From: a beta proteobacterium CB
GTDB taxonomy: Bacteria > Pseudomonadota > Gammaproteobacteria > Burkholderiales > Burkholderiaceae
Direction of reading: 5' to 3'
DNA length: 64,000 bases
Assembly: GCA_000342265.1 (NCBI GenBank)
Contig: CP004348.1
Location: 620,001 to 684,000, forward strand
In this document: piece after piece, positions 1 to 8,109 of the stretch
How the letters are laid out: each line of letters opens with the position of its first letter
How positions within the stretch are numbered: position 1 is the first letter of the stretch
The notes under the pieces: model-generated
What the model was told of the DNA's origin: nothing
The model's database searches: none
The model's input: the letters and a program-made list of their open reading frames with translations, nothing else
Program-made: the position numbers and the translations under genes

Positions 1-2913
1 GCTACGCTTTGGGCTATAGCACACGCTGCAATATCCACATTCTTACTCAACTACTTTTCTGGAACGGCTGGCGCTAGCTCCATTTGGATTCCGGCTGGGA
101 TTGGGTTGGGGGTATTGATTCTGTATGGGTATCAGTATTGGCCATTCATCTTTATAGGCGCGACGGTCGGTGAATTGGGTGCTGGTCATGAATGGCTTCT
201 AGCGATGAAGATTGCTGGGGGTGCGGTTATCGGCATGATTGTAGCGGTCGCATTGCTAAGGCGATTTACCAAGTTTGATCAACAGTTAGAAACTCTTAAG
301 GACTATGCCTGCTTATTGCTGGTTAGTTTTATTGCCGCATTAGTAAGCACATTAATTAATACTCAATTTTTGGCGGCTGCAGGATTAATACCTCCTGAAA
401 AATTCATGGCAGTGTTTGGTAAGTGGATGACGGGTGATTTTTTCGGCATGGCATTTCTCACGCCAGTTCTTTTGGTGCTGAATGGAGCTTGGTATAAGTC
501 CTGGACTCGATTAAGGTTGCTCTGTTTGTCCTTCTCGCTGTTTCTAGCATTCATTTTGGGGCAGGTTATTTTTCTTGGTTGGTTTAAGAGTTATATAGAC
601 TTGACGGGTCGCGGATATGTCTACTTTTTCGTTGTTCTCCTTGTTAGCCTTTATTTTGGTCGGCAGGGGGCGATGCTGCTTTTTAGCATCATGGTTACTC
701 AGTCCATTTTTGGCGCTTATTCTGGAATAGGTTTTTTTGGTCCTGATTTAATGACTAGGCCCGGACCTTCGCCCACGTGGGCTTACCTCGCAAGCGCCTG
801 CTCTCTTGGCTTAGCAGTGAGCCTCACGGTCTCCAGCTTTAAGCGTAAAAATGATGACCTTAGTTTGGCTGCGGAGGTTTTAGAAAAGTCGGAGCAACGT
901 TTTCGGGAGATTGTGGCAAATACCCCGATCTTATTAGCCACCTATGACGCTAAATCAAGGTTGACGGATTACGTTAACCCGCATTTCACCAAAGTCCTTG
1001 GTTATGTTGCCAGTGATTTTGCTTTCCCGGATGCATGGTGGACTATTGCCTATCCGGATTCGGAATATAGAAAAAGCATTCAGGCCGAGTGGAATCTGCG
1101 AGCTGATGAATCTCAAAAAACCGGGGAGCCTTTAACTTTTCTCGAGACCCAAACAACTTGTAAGGATGGCTCAATCAAGCTCATTAATTGGGGCTCCTAT
1201 TTCGCTGCTGATCGTATGGTTATTTATGGCGTAGATGTAACGGAACAGAGACGCGCAGAAGAAGTCCTTCAAGTTACCTCTGCTGTTTACCGAGCCATGG
1301 GTGAGGAGGTGTTAATTTGTGATGCGGATGGCGCCATTCTCATGGTGAATGATGCCTTTCAGATGCTTACTAGTTTCGATTCTAAGGATCTATTGGGTAA
1401 GTCGTTTTCGGGGATTCTGGTAAAGCGTCATAGAGCTAGCTCGTATTCAGACATTCATACCTCACTTGAGACAATGGGTCGCTGGGAAGGGCAGGCATGG
1501 GTGTCCAGAAAAAATGATGAAGCAGTTTTGAAGTTTATTTCTATCTACTCTACTTTTGACGAGCATGGACTACCTCTGCAAAGGGTTATGCTGATATCGG
1601 AAGTGACCAATCAACGCAAAGCGCGCGAGTTAATTAATCAACAAGCAAATTTTGATCCTTTAACTGGGCTACCAAATAGACGCCTTATGCTTGATCGTTT
1701 CGATCAGTTGATCAAGCGAGCTATGCGGAGCAAGCGAAGTGTTGCAGTCATCTACATGGATTTGGATAACTTTAAGGACATTAACGATAGTCGCGGTCAT
1801 GATTTTGGTGATCAATTGCTTAAGGGGGTCGCCACTCGATTGAGGTCAGAGGTTAGAGAGACGGATACCGTAGCGCGTATTGGTGGGGATGAGTTTGTCA
1901 TCCTATTGGGTGAGCTAGAGCGTCCAGAAATTGCCGATTTAATTGTTAGGGAGGTGTCTAAAAACCTTGCTGAACCTATTTTGATTAACCAGCAGATGGT
2001 TTATGTTACTGGCAGTATGGGCATCTCAATTTATCCCACTGATGGTAATGATGCTAAAACGCTTTTACTGCAAGCTGATCAAGCTATGTATGCCGCTAAG
2101 GCACAAGGCCGAAATAGTTTTCAGTACTTCACGCAATCTTTGCAAATAAATGCATCCTATCGGGCGGGCGTGATTGCTGAGTTGCGTAAAGCATTAGAGC
2201 AAAAGCAGTTTGAGCTGCATTTTCAGCCTATCATTCATCTAGAGACGGGGGCGATTTCACATGCGGAGGCTTTAATTCGCTGGCGTAAGCCCAATGGAGA
2301 GTTAATCTTGCCATCAGCGTTTATTGAAATAGCTGAAGAGTCTGGTTTAATTGTTGAGATAGGCGACTGGGTTTTACGTGAATCCCTAGCATTTTTGAAA
2401 TCCTTTGAGCTGCCGCCAGAATTTACTTTGGCAATTAACGTTTCTGCATCTCAATTTAATTCAAATCAGCACTCTGCAGTCAGTTGGTTGAGTCTATTTG
2501 AGGAGTATGAGATTCCGCCCCAGTCCATCGTTTTGGAGATTACTGAGCGTATGATGCTAAATCAATCGCAAAGGGTTATTCGTAAGATTGCGATGCTTCA
2601 GGAGGCAGGTTGTAAATTTAGTGTAGATGATTTTGGTACTGGCTATTCCTCATTGGCCTCGTTAAAGAACTTCAATTTTGATTTCATTAAGATTGATGCT
2701 GAATTTATTAGACCCCTTAAGCCAGATGGACAGGATGCTGCTTTAGTATTTGCGATGATCTCCATGGCGAAGGGCTTAGGTCTTAGTTCTGTTGCCGAGG
2801 GGGTGGAAACTCAAGAGCAGGCTGAAGCGCTCGCTGTTATGGGTTGCACTTATGCACAGGGCTATCTGTATAGCAAGCCATTGCCTGCTGACGAGTTTTT
2901 ACGCCTCCTTTAA
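1..2913 (+). CDS. MASE1-PAS-PAS-GGDEF-EAL cyclic-di-GMP protein (5' partial)
   Basis: Membrane-bound protein for synthesis and/or breakdown of the second messenger c-di-GMP. The frame is open to the left edge, so the true start lies outside the window; an internal TTG at 106 is only the first start-like codon. A hydrophobic multi-helix segment to about nt 840 has the MASE1 look (IPAGIGLGVLILYGYQYWP). Two PAS-like domains follow at about 890-1260 and 1265-1620. The diguanylate cyclase domain (about 1640-2130) has an intact GGDEF motif at 1882 and an intact inhibitory-site RxxD (RETD) five residues before it. The EAL domain (about 2185-2895) keeps EALIRW, the DDFGTGYSS loop and the IKID lysine. 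Both catalytic halves look competent. Net activity cannot be told from sequence; MASE1 is a sensory membrane domain of unknown ligand. Confidence 0.93.
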   Translation, partial: ATLWAIAHAAISTFLLNYFSGTAGASSIWIPAGIGLGVLILYGYQYWPFIFIGATVGELGAGHEWLLAMKIAGGAVIGMIVAVALLRRFTKFDQQLETLKDYACLLLVSFIAALVSTLINTQFLAAAGLIPPEKFMAVFGKWMTGDFFGMAFLTPVLLVLNGAWYKSWTRLRLLCLSFSLFLAFILGQVIFLGWFKSYIDLTGRGYVYFFVVLLVSLYFGRQGAMLLFSIMVTQSIFGAYSGIGFFGPDLMTRPGPSPTWAYLASACSLGLAVSLTVSSFKRKNDDLSLAAEVLEKSEQRFREIVANTPILLATYDAKSRLTDYVNPHFTKVLGYVASDFAFPDAWWTIAYPDSEYRKSIQAEWNLRADESQKTGEPLTFLETQTTCKDGSIKLINWGSYFAADRMVIYGVDVTEQRRAEEVLQVTSAVYRAMGEEVLICDADGAILMVNDAFQMLTSFDSKDLLGKSFSGILVKRHRASSYSDIHTSLETMGRWEGQAWVSRKNDEAVLKFISIYSTFDEHGLPLQRVMLISEVTNQRKARELINQQANFDPLTGLPNRRLMLDRFDQLIKRAMRSKRSVAVIYMDLDNFKDINDSRGHDFGDQLLKGVATRLRSEVRETDTVARIGGDEFVILLGELERPEIADLIVREVSKNLAEPILINQQMVYVTGSMGISIYPTDGNDAKTLLLQADQAMYAAKAQGRNSFQYFTQSLQINASYRAGVIAELRKALEQKQFELHFQPIIHLETGAISHAEALIRWRKPNGELILPSAFIEIAEESGLIVEIGDWVLRESLAFLKSFELPPEFTLAINVSASQFNSNQHSAVSWLSLFEEYEIPPQSIVLEITERMMLNQSQRVIRKIAMLQEAGCKFSVDDFGTGYSSLASLKNFNFDFIKIDAEFIRPLKPDGQDAALVFAMISMAKGLGLSSVAEGVETQEQAEALAVMGCTYAQGYLYSKPLPADEFLRLL

Positions 2914-2980
2914 GGTCTAGGCTGAAAAAAGACTGTCTAGGTGTTGCTATTAGACAACTCATTTTCTAGTTGATCCCTAC

Positions 2981-3062
2981 TAATCTGTCTACTTATACTG
3001 TCTATTTTGCATTGACATCTGTATAAATGATCTCCTAGTCAGAATTTTAATTGGACAGATTA
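2981..3062. promoter_or_regulatory. Inverted and direct repeats upstream of the MerR-like cyclase gene
   Basis: The 156-bp gap before the cyclase gene contains TAATCTGTC at 2981-2989 and its exact inverse GACAGATTA at 3054-3062, just before the start codon at 3070. CTGTCTA occurs three times (2933, 2985, 2998). A TTGACA hexamer sits at 3013 but no convincing -10 is spaced from it. These could be operator half-sites for the MerR-like domain of the downstream gene (autoregulation). That is inference. Confidence 0.35.
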
Positions 3063-3069
3063 ATCAGAC

Positions 3070-4623
3070 ATGATTTCTAGTAAAGCATTGATAGACCAAA
3101 CCGGTATATCGCGCGCCACTCTTAATAACTACATCCAGCTTGGAATATTGCCCAAGCCGCTAGTGCAGTCTTTATCTGCGGATGCGTATCAAGGTGGTGC
3201 AAGGGTTCTGGGATTTTTTCCTGATGATGCTTTGGATCGCGTTCAGGCTGTGCAAATTCTTAAGGCGCAGGGTTTATCAATGATTGAAATAGCGCGGCGT
3301 TTGACTCAAACGGATACATTATTTGAAATTCAGGAAAAGCAGGTTGAGACTGTCAAGAGGCAAGCCAATGCTGGAAGTTCAAGATCTGAGGGCGTTGCCG
3401 TAGAGCATAAGCCTAAGGAAATGATGGGGGAGCTTAATTTATCCCTGGATAACTTAGCGCATCCCGCCTATATGCTGAATTACAACTTTGAATTGACGTG
3501 GTTGAATGAGTCAGCTCGTAAGGAGGTATTTGGATTTGTTGCTCCTCCGGCAAAAAGTGTTGAACGGAATCTTTTATCACTTCTCTCAAAGCCGGAAGTT
3601 CGTTTAGGCTTAGAGGATCAGCGTGCTTTGGTTTTGCTACTCTTGCAATTGGCTGGTTCTCGCATTAGTTACGATTCTTTGGTGAGACTTATATCGCATC
3701 ATGATCCGGAATTACTCCCTCTTCTGGAGTCCATCACTTTTAGGGATGGTGATGCAGAGCAAGCCGTTAATGAAGTGGAGTTTTTTCAGAAGGATTCACA
3801 AGGAAATTTCATCAGTTATCGCGTGTATGCGGTCTATTTCCGTGAGGGCATATTGGTAGTGCATGCACCAGGGGTTGATCGTGGTGATGACTTGCTCAAT
3901 TTCTTGTCACGGCGCGATCAGGTCATACAGTCCCTGTTGAGCAAGCGTCTACCGGTTTTAACTCCTTTGGCAGTTCTGGTGGCTGACTTACAAGGCTCCG
4001 TACGCATTTGCTCTGAGCTTCCTCCGGATGAATACTTTGCCTTAATCAATCAGATCTGGGCAACTATGGGCCCCATCCTACGAAAATATTCAGGTACTCA
4101 TGGCAAGCATGTTGGGGACGGGGTGGTGTACTATTTTTTTCCGCAAGCGGAAACTAACTACTTATTTAATGCCATTTCCTGCGCCGATGAGCTAAGGCAG
4201 GCCATGAGAAAAATTAGTAGTGAATGGCAACTAAAGAAAAATTGGTTTACTGAGTTACAGCTCAATATTGGACTGCACGAAGGTCAGGAGTGGCTTGGCA
4301 CATTCCAATCTGCCAACCATGTTGAATTTGCTGTCCTTGGCAATACGATTAATCAAGCTTCACGTCTGAGTGACTTTGCGCGGCATGGCAGCATTTGGGC
4401 GACTAAAAATTTGCTAAGCCGACTTACTCAGGAGGAGCGTAGCCGAATCGAGTTTGGGGTTATGCGCAGTGGTGTAGATAAGCATGATCGCTTCATTGAC
4501 TCCACTTATGCGCAGATTGAGTCACTCTTAGATCTCAATCAAGATAAACATGAAAAAATGCGTGATATTGCTCAGTTGGCTGTCGCAGAGGTGCGCCGAG
4601 TAAGTAATAGGCGACTGTATTAG
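3070..4623 (+). CDS. Class III nucleotide cyclase with N-terminal MerR-like HTH and PAS-like domain
   Basis: Predicted to make cAMP or cGMP from the nucleoside triphosphate, but carrying a DNA-binding-type head. Residues 1-80 look like a MerR helix-turn-helix (SRATLNNYIQLGILPKP, then a hydrophobic second helix pair). A PAS-like stretch follows (about 130-280), then a class III cyclase domain (about 300-480). Both metal-binding aspartates are present: D306 in VADLQGS and D350 in HVGDGVVYYF. The asparagine/arginine pair in NTINQASRL is also retained, so catalysis is plausible. Fusing a MerR-type HTH to a cyclase is unusual; the HTH may be a protein-protein module or may autoregulate through the repeats upstream. 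The stop overlaps by 4 nt the stop of the convergent HD-GYP gene. Confidence 0.85.
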   Translation: MISSKALIDQTGISRATLNNYIQLGILPKPLVQSLSADAYQGGARVLGFFPDDALDRVQAVQILKAQGLSMIEIARRLTQTDTLFEIQEKQVETVKRQANAGSSRSEGVAVEHKPKEMMGELNLSLDNLAHPAYMLNYNFELTWLNESARKEVFGFVAPPAKSVERNLLSLLSKPEVRLGLEDQRALVLLLLQLAGSRISYDSLVRLISHHDPELLPLLESITFRDGDAEQAVNEVEFFQKDSQGNFISYRVYAVYFREGILVVHAPGVDRGDDLLNFLSRRDQVIQSLLSKRLPVLTPLAVLVADLQGSVRICSELPPDEYFALINQIWATMGPILRKYSGTHGKHVGDGVVYYFFPQAETNYLFNAISCADELRQAMRKISSEWQLKKNWFTELQLNIGLHEGQEWLGTFQSANHVEFAVLGNTINQASRLSDFARHGSIWATKNLLSRLTQEERSRIEFGVMRSGVDKHDRFIDSTYAQIESLLDLNQDKHEKMRDIAQLAVAEVRRVSNRRLY

Positions 4624-6254
4624 CTTAAAGGTGGTGAGACATATCCCGGGATCATATTTAAATCGATTTGATCAATGAGGTTTTTTTCCAGGAATTGTTC
4701 GGCATATTGCTCGTAAACCTTTTCCCAAATAAAGATGTCGAAAAGATCCGGATCGATATGACCGTTTAATTTCATATTCCCCAAGATGTGCAAAGATTCG
4801 CTGAGCGTTTTTCCTTTTTTATAAGGGCGATCTTGTGCGGTTAGTGCTTCAAAAATATCGGCTATCCCCATGCACCTTGCTTGAACAGACATTTCATGAC
4901 GCTTTAATCCCTTAGGGTAGCCTTTGCCATCCATCCGCTCATGATGCCCCCCTGCGTATTCCGGAACATTTTTTAAGTGCTTAGGCCAAGGTAATTTTTC
5001 AAGCATTCCGATGGAAGATTCAATATGGTGGTTGATGATCTTTCGCTCTTCGGCATTAAGGGTGCCGGCCCGAATGGTGAGGTTATGAATCTCTTCGTCT
5101 GATAGGAATGAGTGGGTGTTTCCAGAAAAATCTTGCCATGAGTAGCGTTTGGCAATCTCATGAACACGATGCATGTCCCCATCACTCATCAGCTCAACAC
5201 CAATATTGCAATGACTTAAAAAGTCACAGTCATCAATAAGTTGCTTGCGTAGTGTGTCTATGTGATGAGAGGGGCTCTCATTTTTTAGTTTCGCAAGTTG
5301 GAAGTCTCTTAAGATGATTTCTGCACGGGTCTTAATAAGATGAATACGGTCAAATATTTGCTCTAGCTTAGTGGCTTTATCAACGACGTGAACTGGAGTA
5401 GTAATTTTTCCACAGTCATGAAGTAGTCCTGCGATTTTGAGTTCATGACGATCCTCTTCGGTTAGCTTGAACGTGCTTAAAGGTCCGACATTGCAGCGAT
5501 TAACGGCGTCAGCTAGCATCATAGTTAAGTCTGGTACGCGGTTGCAGTGAGCGCCCGTATAAGGTGACTTATCGTCAATTGCATGATTAATGAGATTGAT
5601 AAAAGACTCAAACAATCGTTCAAGGTGATCGATGAGGTTGCGGTTAGTGAGTGCTATAGCTGCTTGTGAAGCTAGCGCTTCGATTAGGGATTGATCATCT
5701 TGTGAAAACGGCACAATCATTTGCGTATTTTGATCAATCGCATTGATCAGTTGAAGCACGCCAATAATTTCGGACTCATGATCCTTCATTGGAATGGTTA
5801 GAAATGATTTCGAGAGGTAGCCATTTCGTTGATCTAGCTTATACGTGCCGCTGAAGTCAAATCCTGAGGCGTTATAGACATCGGGAATATTGACTGTCTC
5901 CTCTTTGTGAAATGTGTAGCAAGAGACGCGGGTGAGATCAGGTTCACCATTTTGTAAGAACAGGGGTATTGGTGATGCATCAATAGGTGTTGCGCTTACG
6001 CCTCCCCAGTGGAGATTCCTGCTTTTAGTGTGAACAATTTCATATTTAAGAGTCTTATTTTCTTGTACTAAATAAATGCTTCCAGCATCCGCATTGGTAA
6101 AGGCCATAGCGGTTTGCAGAATATTCTCTAAAATTTGCTTGAAATTCTTCTCGCTAGACAGTGAAGTGCTAACACGTAAGAACTCTTGAAGAGTTGTTTG
6201 TTGATTCAAGATCAGTCCAGCATTGATATAGTAGGTGAATGCCATTATCAACAA
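4620..6254 (-). CDS. GAF-HD-GYP cyclic-di-GMP phosphodiesterase
   Basis: Predicted cytosolic c-di-GMP phosphodiesterase, 544 aa. The N-terminal half is a GAF sensor domain (about 25-200; no membrane segment), joined by a helix to an HD-GYP domain. Catalytic signatures are intact: LLHDCGK, and HHERMDGKGYP containing the GYP motif. An insertion of roughly 100 residues between the HD and GYP parts (around KATKLEQIFDRIHLIKTRAE to HSFLSDEEIHNL) makes the domain longer than usual. A second in-frame ATG at 6245 is equally possible as start. It is divergent from the type I secretion operon, with 187 bp between the start codons, so the two probably share a regulatory region. Confidence 0.88.
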   Translation of the reverse strand: MLIMAFTYYINAGLILNQQTTLQEFLRVSTSLSSEKNFKQILENILQTAMAFTNADAGSIYLVQENKTLKYEIVHTKSRNLHWGGVSATPIDASPIPLFLQNGEPDLTRVSCYTFHKEETVNIPDVYNASGFDFSGTYKLDQRNGYLSKSFLTIPMKDHESEIIGVLQLINAIDQNTQMIVPFSQDDQSLIEALASQAAIALTNRNLIDHLERLFESFINLINHAIDDKSPYTGAHCNRVPDLTMMLADAVNRCNVGPLSTFKLTEEDRHELKIAGLLHDCGKITTPVHVVDKATKLEQIFDRIHLIKTRAEIILRDFQLAKLKNESPSHHIDTLRKQLIDDCDFLSHCNIGVELMSDGDMHRVHEIAKRYSWQDFSGNTHSFLSDEEIHNLTIRAGTLNAEERKIINHHIESSIGMLEKLPWPKHLKNVPEYAGGHHERMDGKGYPKGLKRHEMSVQARCMGIADIFEALTAQDRPYKKGKTLSESLHILGNMKLNGHIDPDLFDIFIWEKVYEQYAEQFLEKNLIDQIDLNMIPGYVSPPLS

Positions 6255-6345
6255 GAGATCTGTGATCGATATAGTATTTAAGTACTACTTTTGATGGTAC
6301 TATTGAATCATAAATAGCTATAAAAATCAGAACCTTACTACCATT

Positions 6346-6359
6346 GGTTATATGACTAA
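6346..6359. promoter_or_regulatory. Candidate regulator box upstream of the type I secretion operon
   Basis: GGTTATATGACTAA here matches 13 of 14 positions of GGTTATATAACTAA at 21640-21653 upstream of the intact adhesin. The preceding CCATT resembles the CCAT of that palindrome. TATAAC at 6385-6390 could serve as a -10 hexamer. The box lies about 90 bp before the TolC-like start codon, in the divergent gap with the HD-GYP gene. The spacing differs from that at the adhesin promoters, so shared regulation is inference. Confidence 0.45.
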
Positions 6360-6441
6360 AGTTCGGTCTAATAGTATTATTGCTTATAACTAAGGTTTGC
6401 ATTTTGACGGCACTTTTCACTTTGGATTTAGTAGCTACTTT

Positions 6442-8109
6442 ATGAAGCGATTGCCGATATACCTTGTCTGCACAAGCATGTTGCTTTCGGGCTGCACTTC
6501 TCTGATGCAAAGGGAGGGTGACCCACCTTCTGGCCCAGCTTATGTAGGATGGTTGCCTGCAACTTTTAAAACTCCAGCAGATCAGCAATTGCCCAGACCA
6601 AAAGAGCAGTGGTGGCAGGACTTTGGTAGTGAGGAGCTAAATACCCTAGTAGAGACAGCCCTAACAAACAACTTTGATTTACGAGTTGCTATTGCTCGCG
6701 TATCTCAAACGCGCGCGCAAGCAGATATTGTTAAATCCGCTCAATACCCCACCATAGATGCCAATGTACGGTATGGCATTCAGGGACCAACTCCAGGGCC
6801 TGGTTATGCGGCGAATACCTCGCAGTGGAGTTCGCAACCCTTGTGGCAAGCGGGAGCACTGGTGAATTATGAGGTAGACCTTTGGGGTAAAAAAGGTTTT
6901 GATACTAAGTCCGCATTCTCCCAAGCGTTGGCAAGTGAGTTCAATCGCCAAGCAGTTGCGCTGAGCTTGGTGGGCGATGTGATGACAGTGTATTTCCAGG
7001 TGGTTTCATTGAATGAGCGTATTGCGGTGAGCGAACGCAATCTGGAAGCCATTCGTGGAGTAGGTAGGGGCTTAGAGCGCAGAGTAGAGTTGGGTGATGC
7101 CACTCTGATCGATCTCTCACAACAGTTGATCCTACAAAACAATACCGATGCATTAGTCACAGGATTGAAGTTGCAGCGGGAGAGAGCGATTAATCGTTTG
7201 GCAGCCCTGATGGGTACTACTACATCTGCCATCAAGATCAAAGCAAAATCGGTTGAAGAATTTACAGCGCCTGTCGTAGCCCCAGGATTACCATCGGATC
7301 TTCTATGCCGTCGACCAGATATTCGCAGGGCAGAGGCTTCGCTAGAAGGCGCTGAAGCAGACCTCTTAGCGGCGCGTGCAAACTTATTCCCAACCTTTGC
7401 TATTACTGGCGGGGGTGGTTATGGCAGCTTTTTACTCTCTCAACTGACGATGCCACAAAGTTTGTTCTACAACATCACTAGTAATTTAGTACAGAACATA
7501 TTTGACGCGGGTAAGCGTCGTGCGCAAATTCAGTTGGCCAGCGCCAAGAATGTAGAGTTATTAGAGGGTTATGCCAATACAGTTGTTGGTGCGATGCGCG
7601 ATGTGGAAGATGGGCTCTCTAGTGTGGCACTAACAGCGCAAGCCTATGCTGCGTTGAACGATTCACGCAATCGCGCGCAACGTCTAGCTGTGATGAGCGC
7701 TAAAGTAGTAGAGCGTGGTGGCATGGACTATGTTCAGCTTTATGAAATTCAGAGGACGGTGATTGCTTCTGAGGATGCAGCGGTGAGCGCTCGTGGAGAT
7801 CAGCTGATTGCCTCTGTCAATTTGTATAAGGCAATCGGCGGCGGTATGAAATTAGAAAATGATCCTTGCGTTGGGGGCGGTAGCTTACCTGCGGCTAATG
7901 CCGACTGGATAGAAAAGGCAAATAAAGCCGATTCCGTATTTGGATCTAAACCTGATTTTGTGGTGAGTCCTAAAGGTCAAGTGAGTTATCGTGGCACGAC
8001 TGCACCACTGCCGGGCTCTGGTACTAAGGCTTTAGAGTCGCCAATGATTCCGCGTGAGTCCTTGGTCAATATTCAATCTACTCCTGTTATTCAGGAGTCC
8101 AAACAATGA
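6442..8109 (+). CDS. TolC-family outer membrane lipoprotein of the type I secretion system
   Basis: Outer-membrane channel component, 555 aa from the ATG at 6442. This start is preferred over the TTG at 6397 because it begins directly with a lipoprotein signal: MKRLPIYLVCTSMLLSGC has a clear lipobox, LSGC. The body has the two tandem OEP repeats of the RND/T1SS outer membrane factor family (for example LRVAIARVSQTRAQADIVKSA and LRLAVMSAKVVERGG-type helices, and LPSDLLCRRPDIRRAEASLEGAEADLLAARANLFP). The roughly 80 residues after the second repeat (from about GGGSLPAANADW) are an uncharacterised Pro/Ser-rich tail. The stop overlaps the ABC exporter start (ATGA at 8106-8109), indicating translational coupling, and with the HlyD gene it forms a full T1SS operon. 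Confidence 0.92.
   Translation: MKRLPIYLVCTSMLLSGCTSLMQREGDPPSGPAYVGWLPATFKTPADQQLPRPKEQWWQDFGSEELNTLVETALTNNFDLRVAIARVSQTRAQADIVKSAQYPTIDANVRYGIQGPTPGPGYAANTSQWSSQPLWQAGALVNYEVDLWGKKGFDTKSAFSQALASEFNRQAVALSLVGDVMTVYFQVVSLNERIAVSERNLEAIRGVGRGLERRVELGDATLIDLSQQLILQNNTDALVTGLKLQRERAINRLAALMGTTTSAIKIKAKSVEEFTAPVVAPGLPSDLLCRRPDIRRAEASLEGAEADLLAARANLFPTFAITGGGGYGSFLLSQLTMPQSLFYNITSNLVQNIFDAGKRRAQIQLASAKNVELLEGYANTVVGAMRDVEDGLSSVALTAQAYAALNDSRNRAQRLAVMSAKVVERGGMDYVQLYEIQRTVIASEDAAVSARGDQLIASVNLYKAIGGGMKLENDPCVGGGSLPAANADWIEKANKADSVFGSKPDFVVSPKGQVSYRGTTAPLPGSGTKALESPMIPRESLVNIQSTPVIQESKQ

Noticed and set aside
6169..6588. 139-codon minus-strand frame between the HD-GYP and TolC-like genes
   Set aside because: Overlaps both genes in other frames, has no recognisable protein features and would cover the divergent promoter region.
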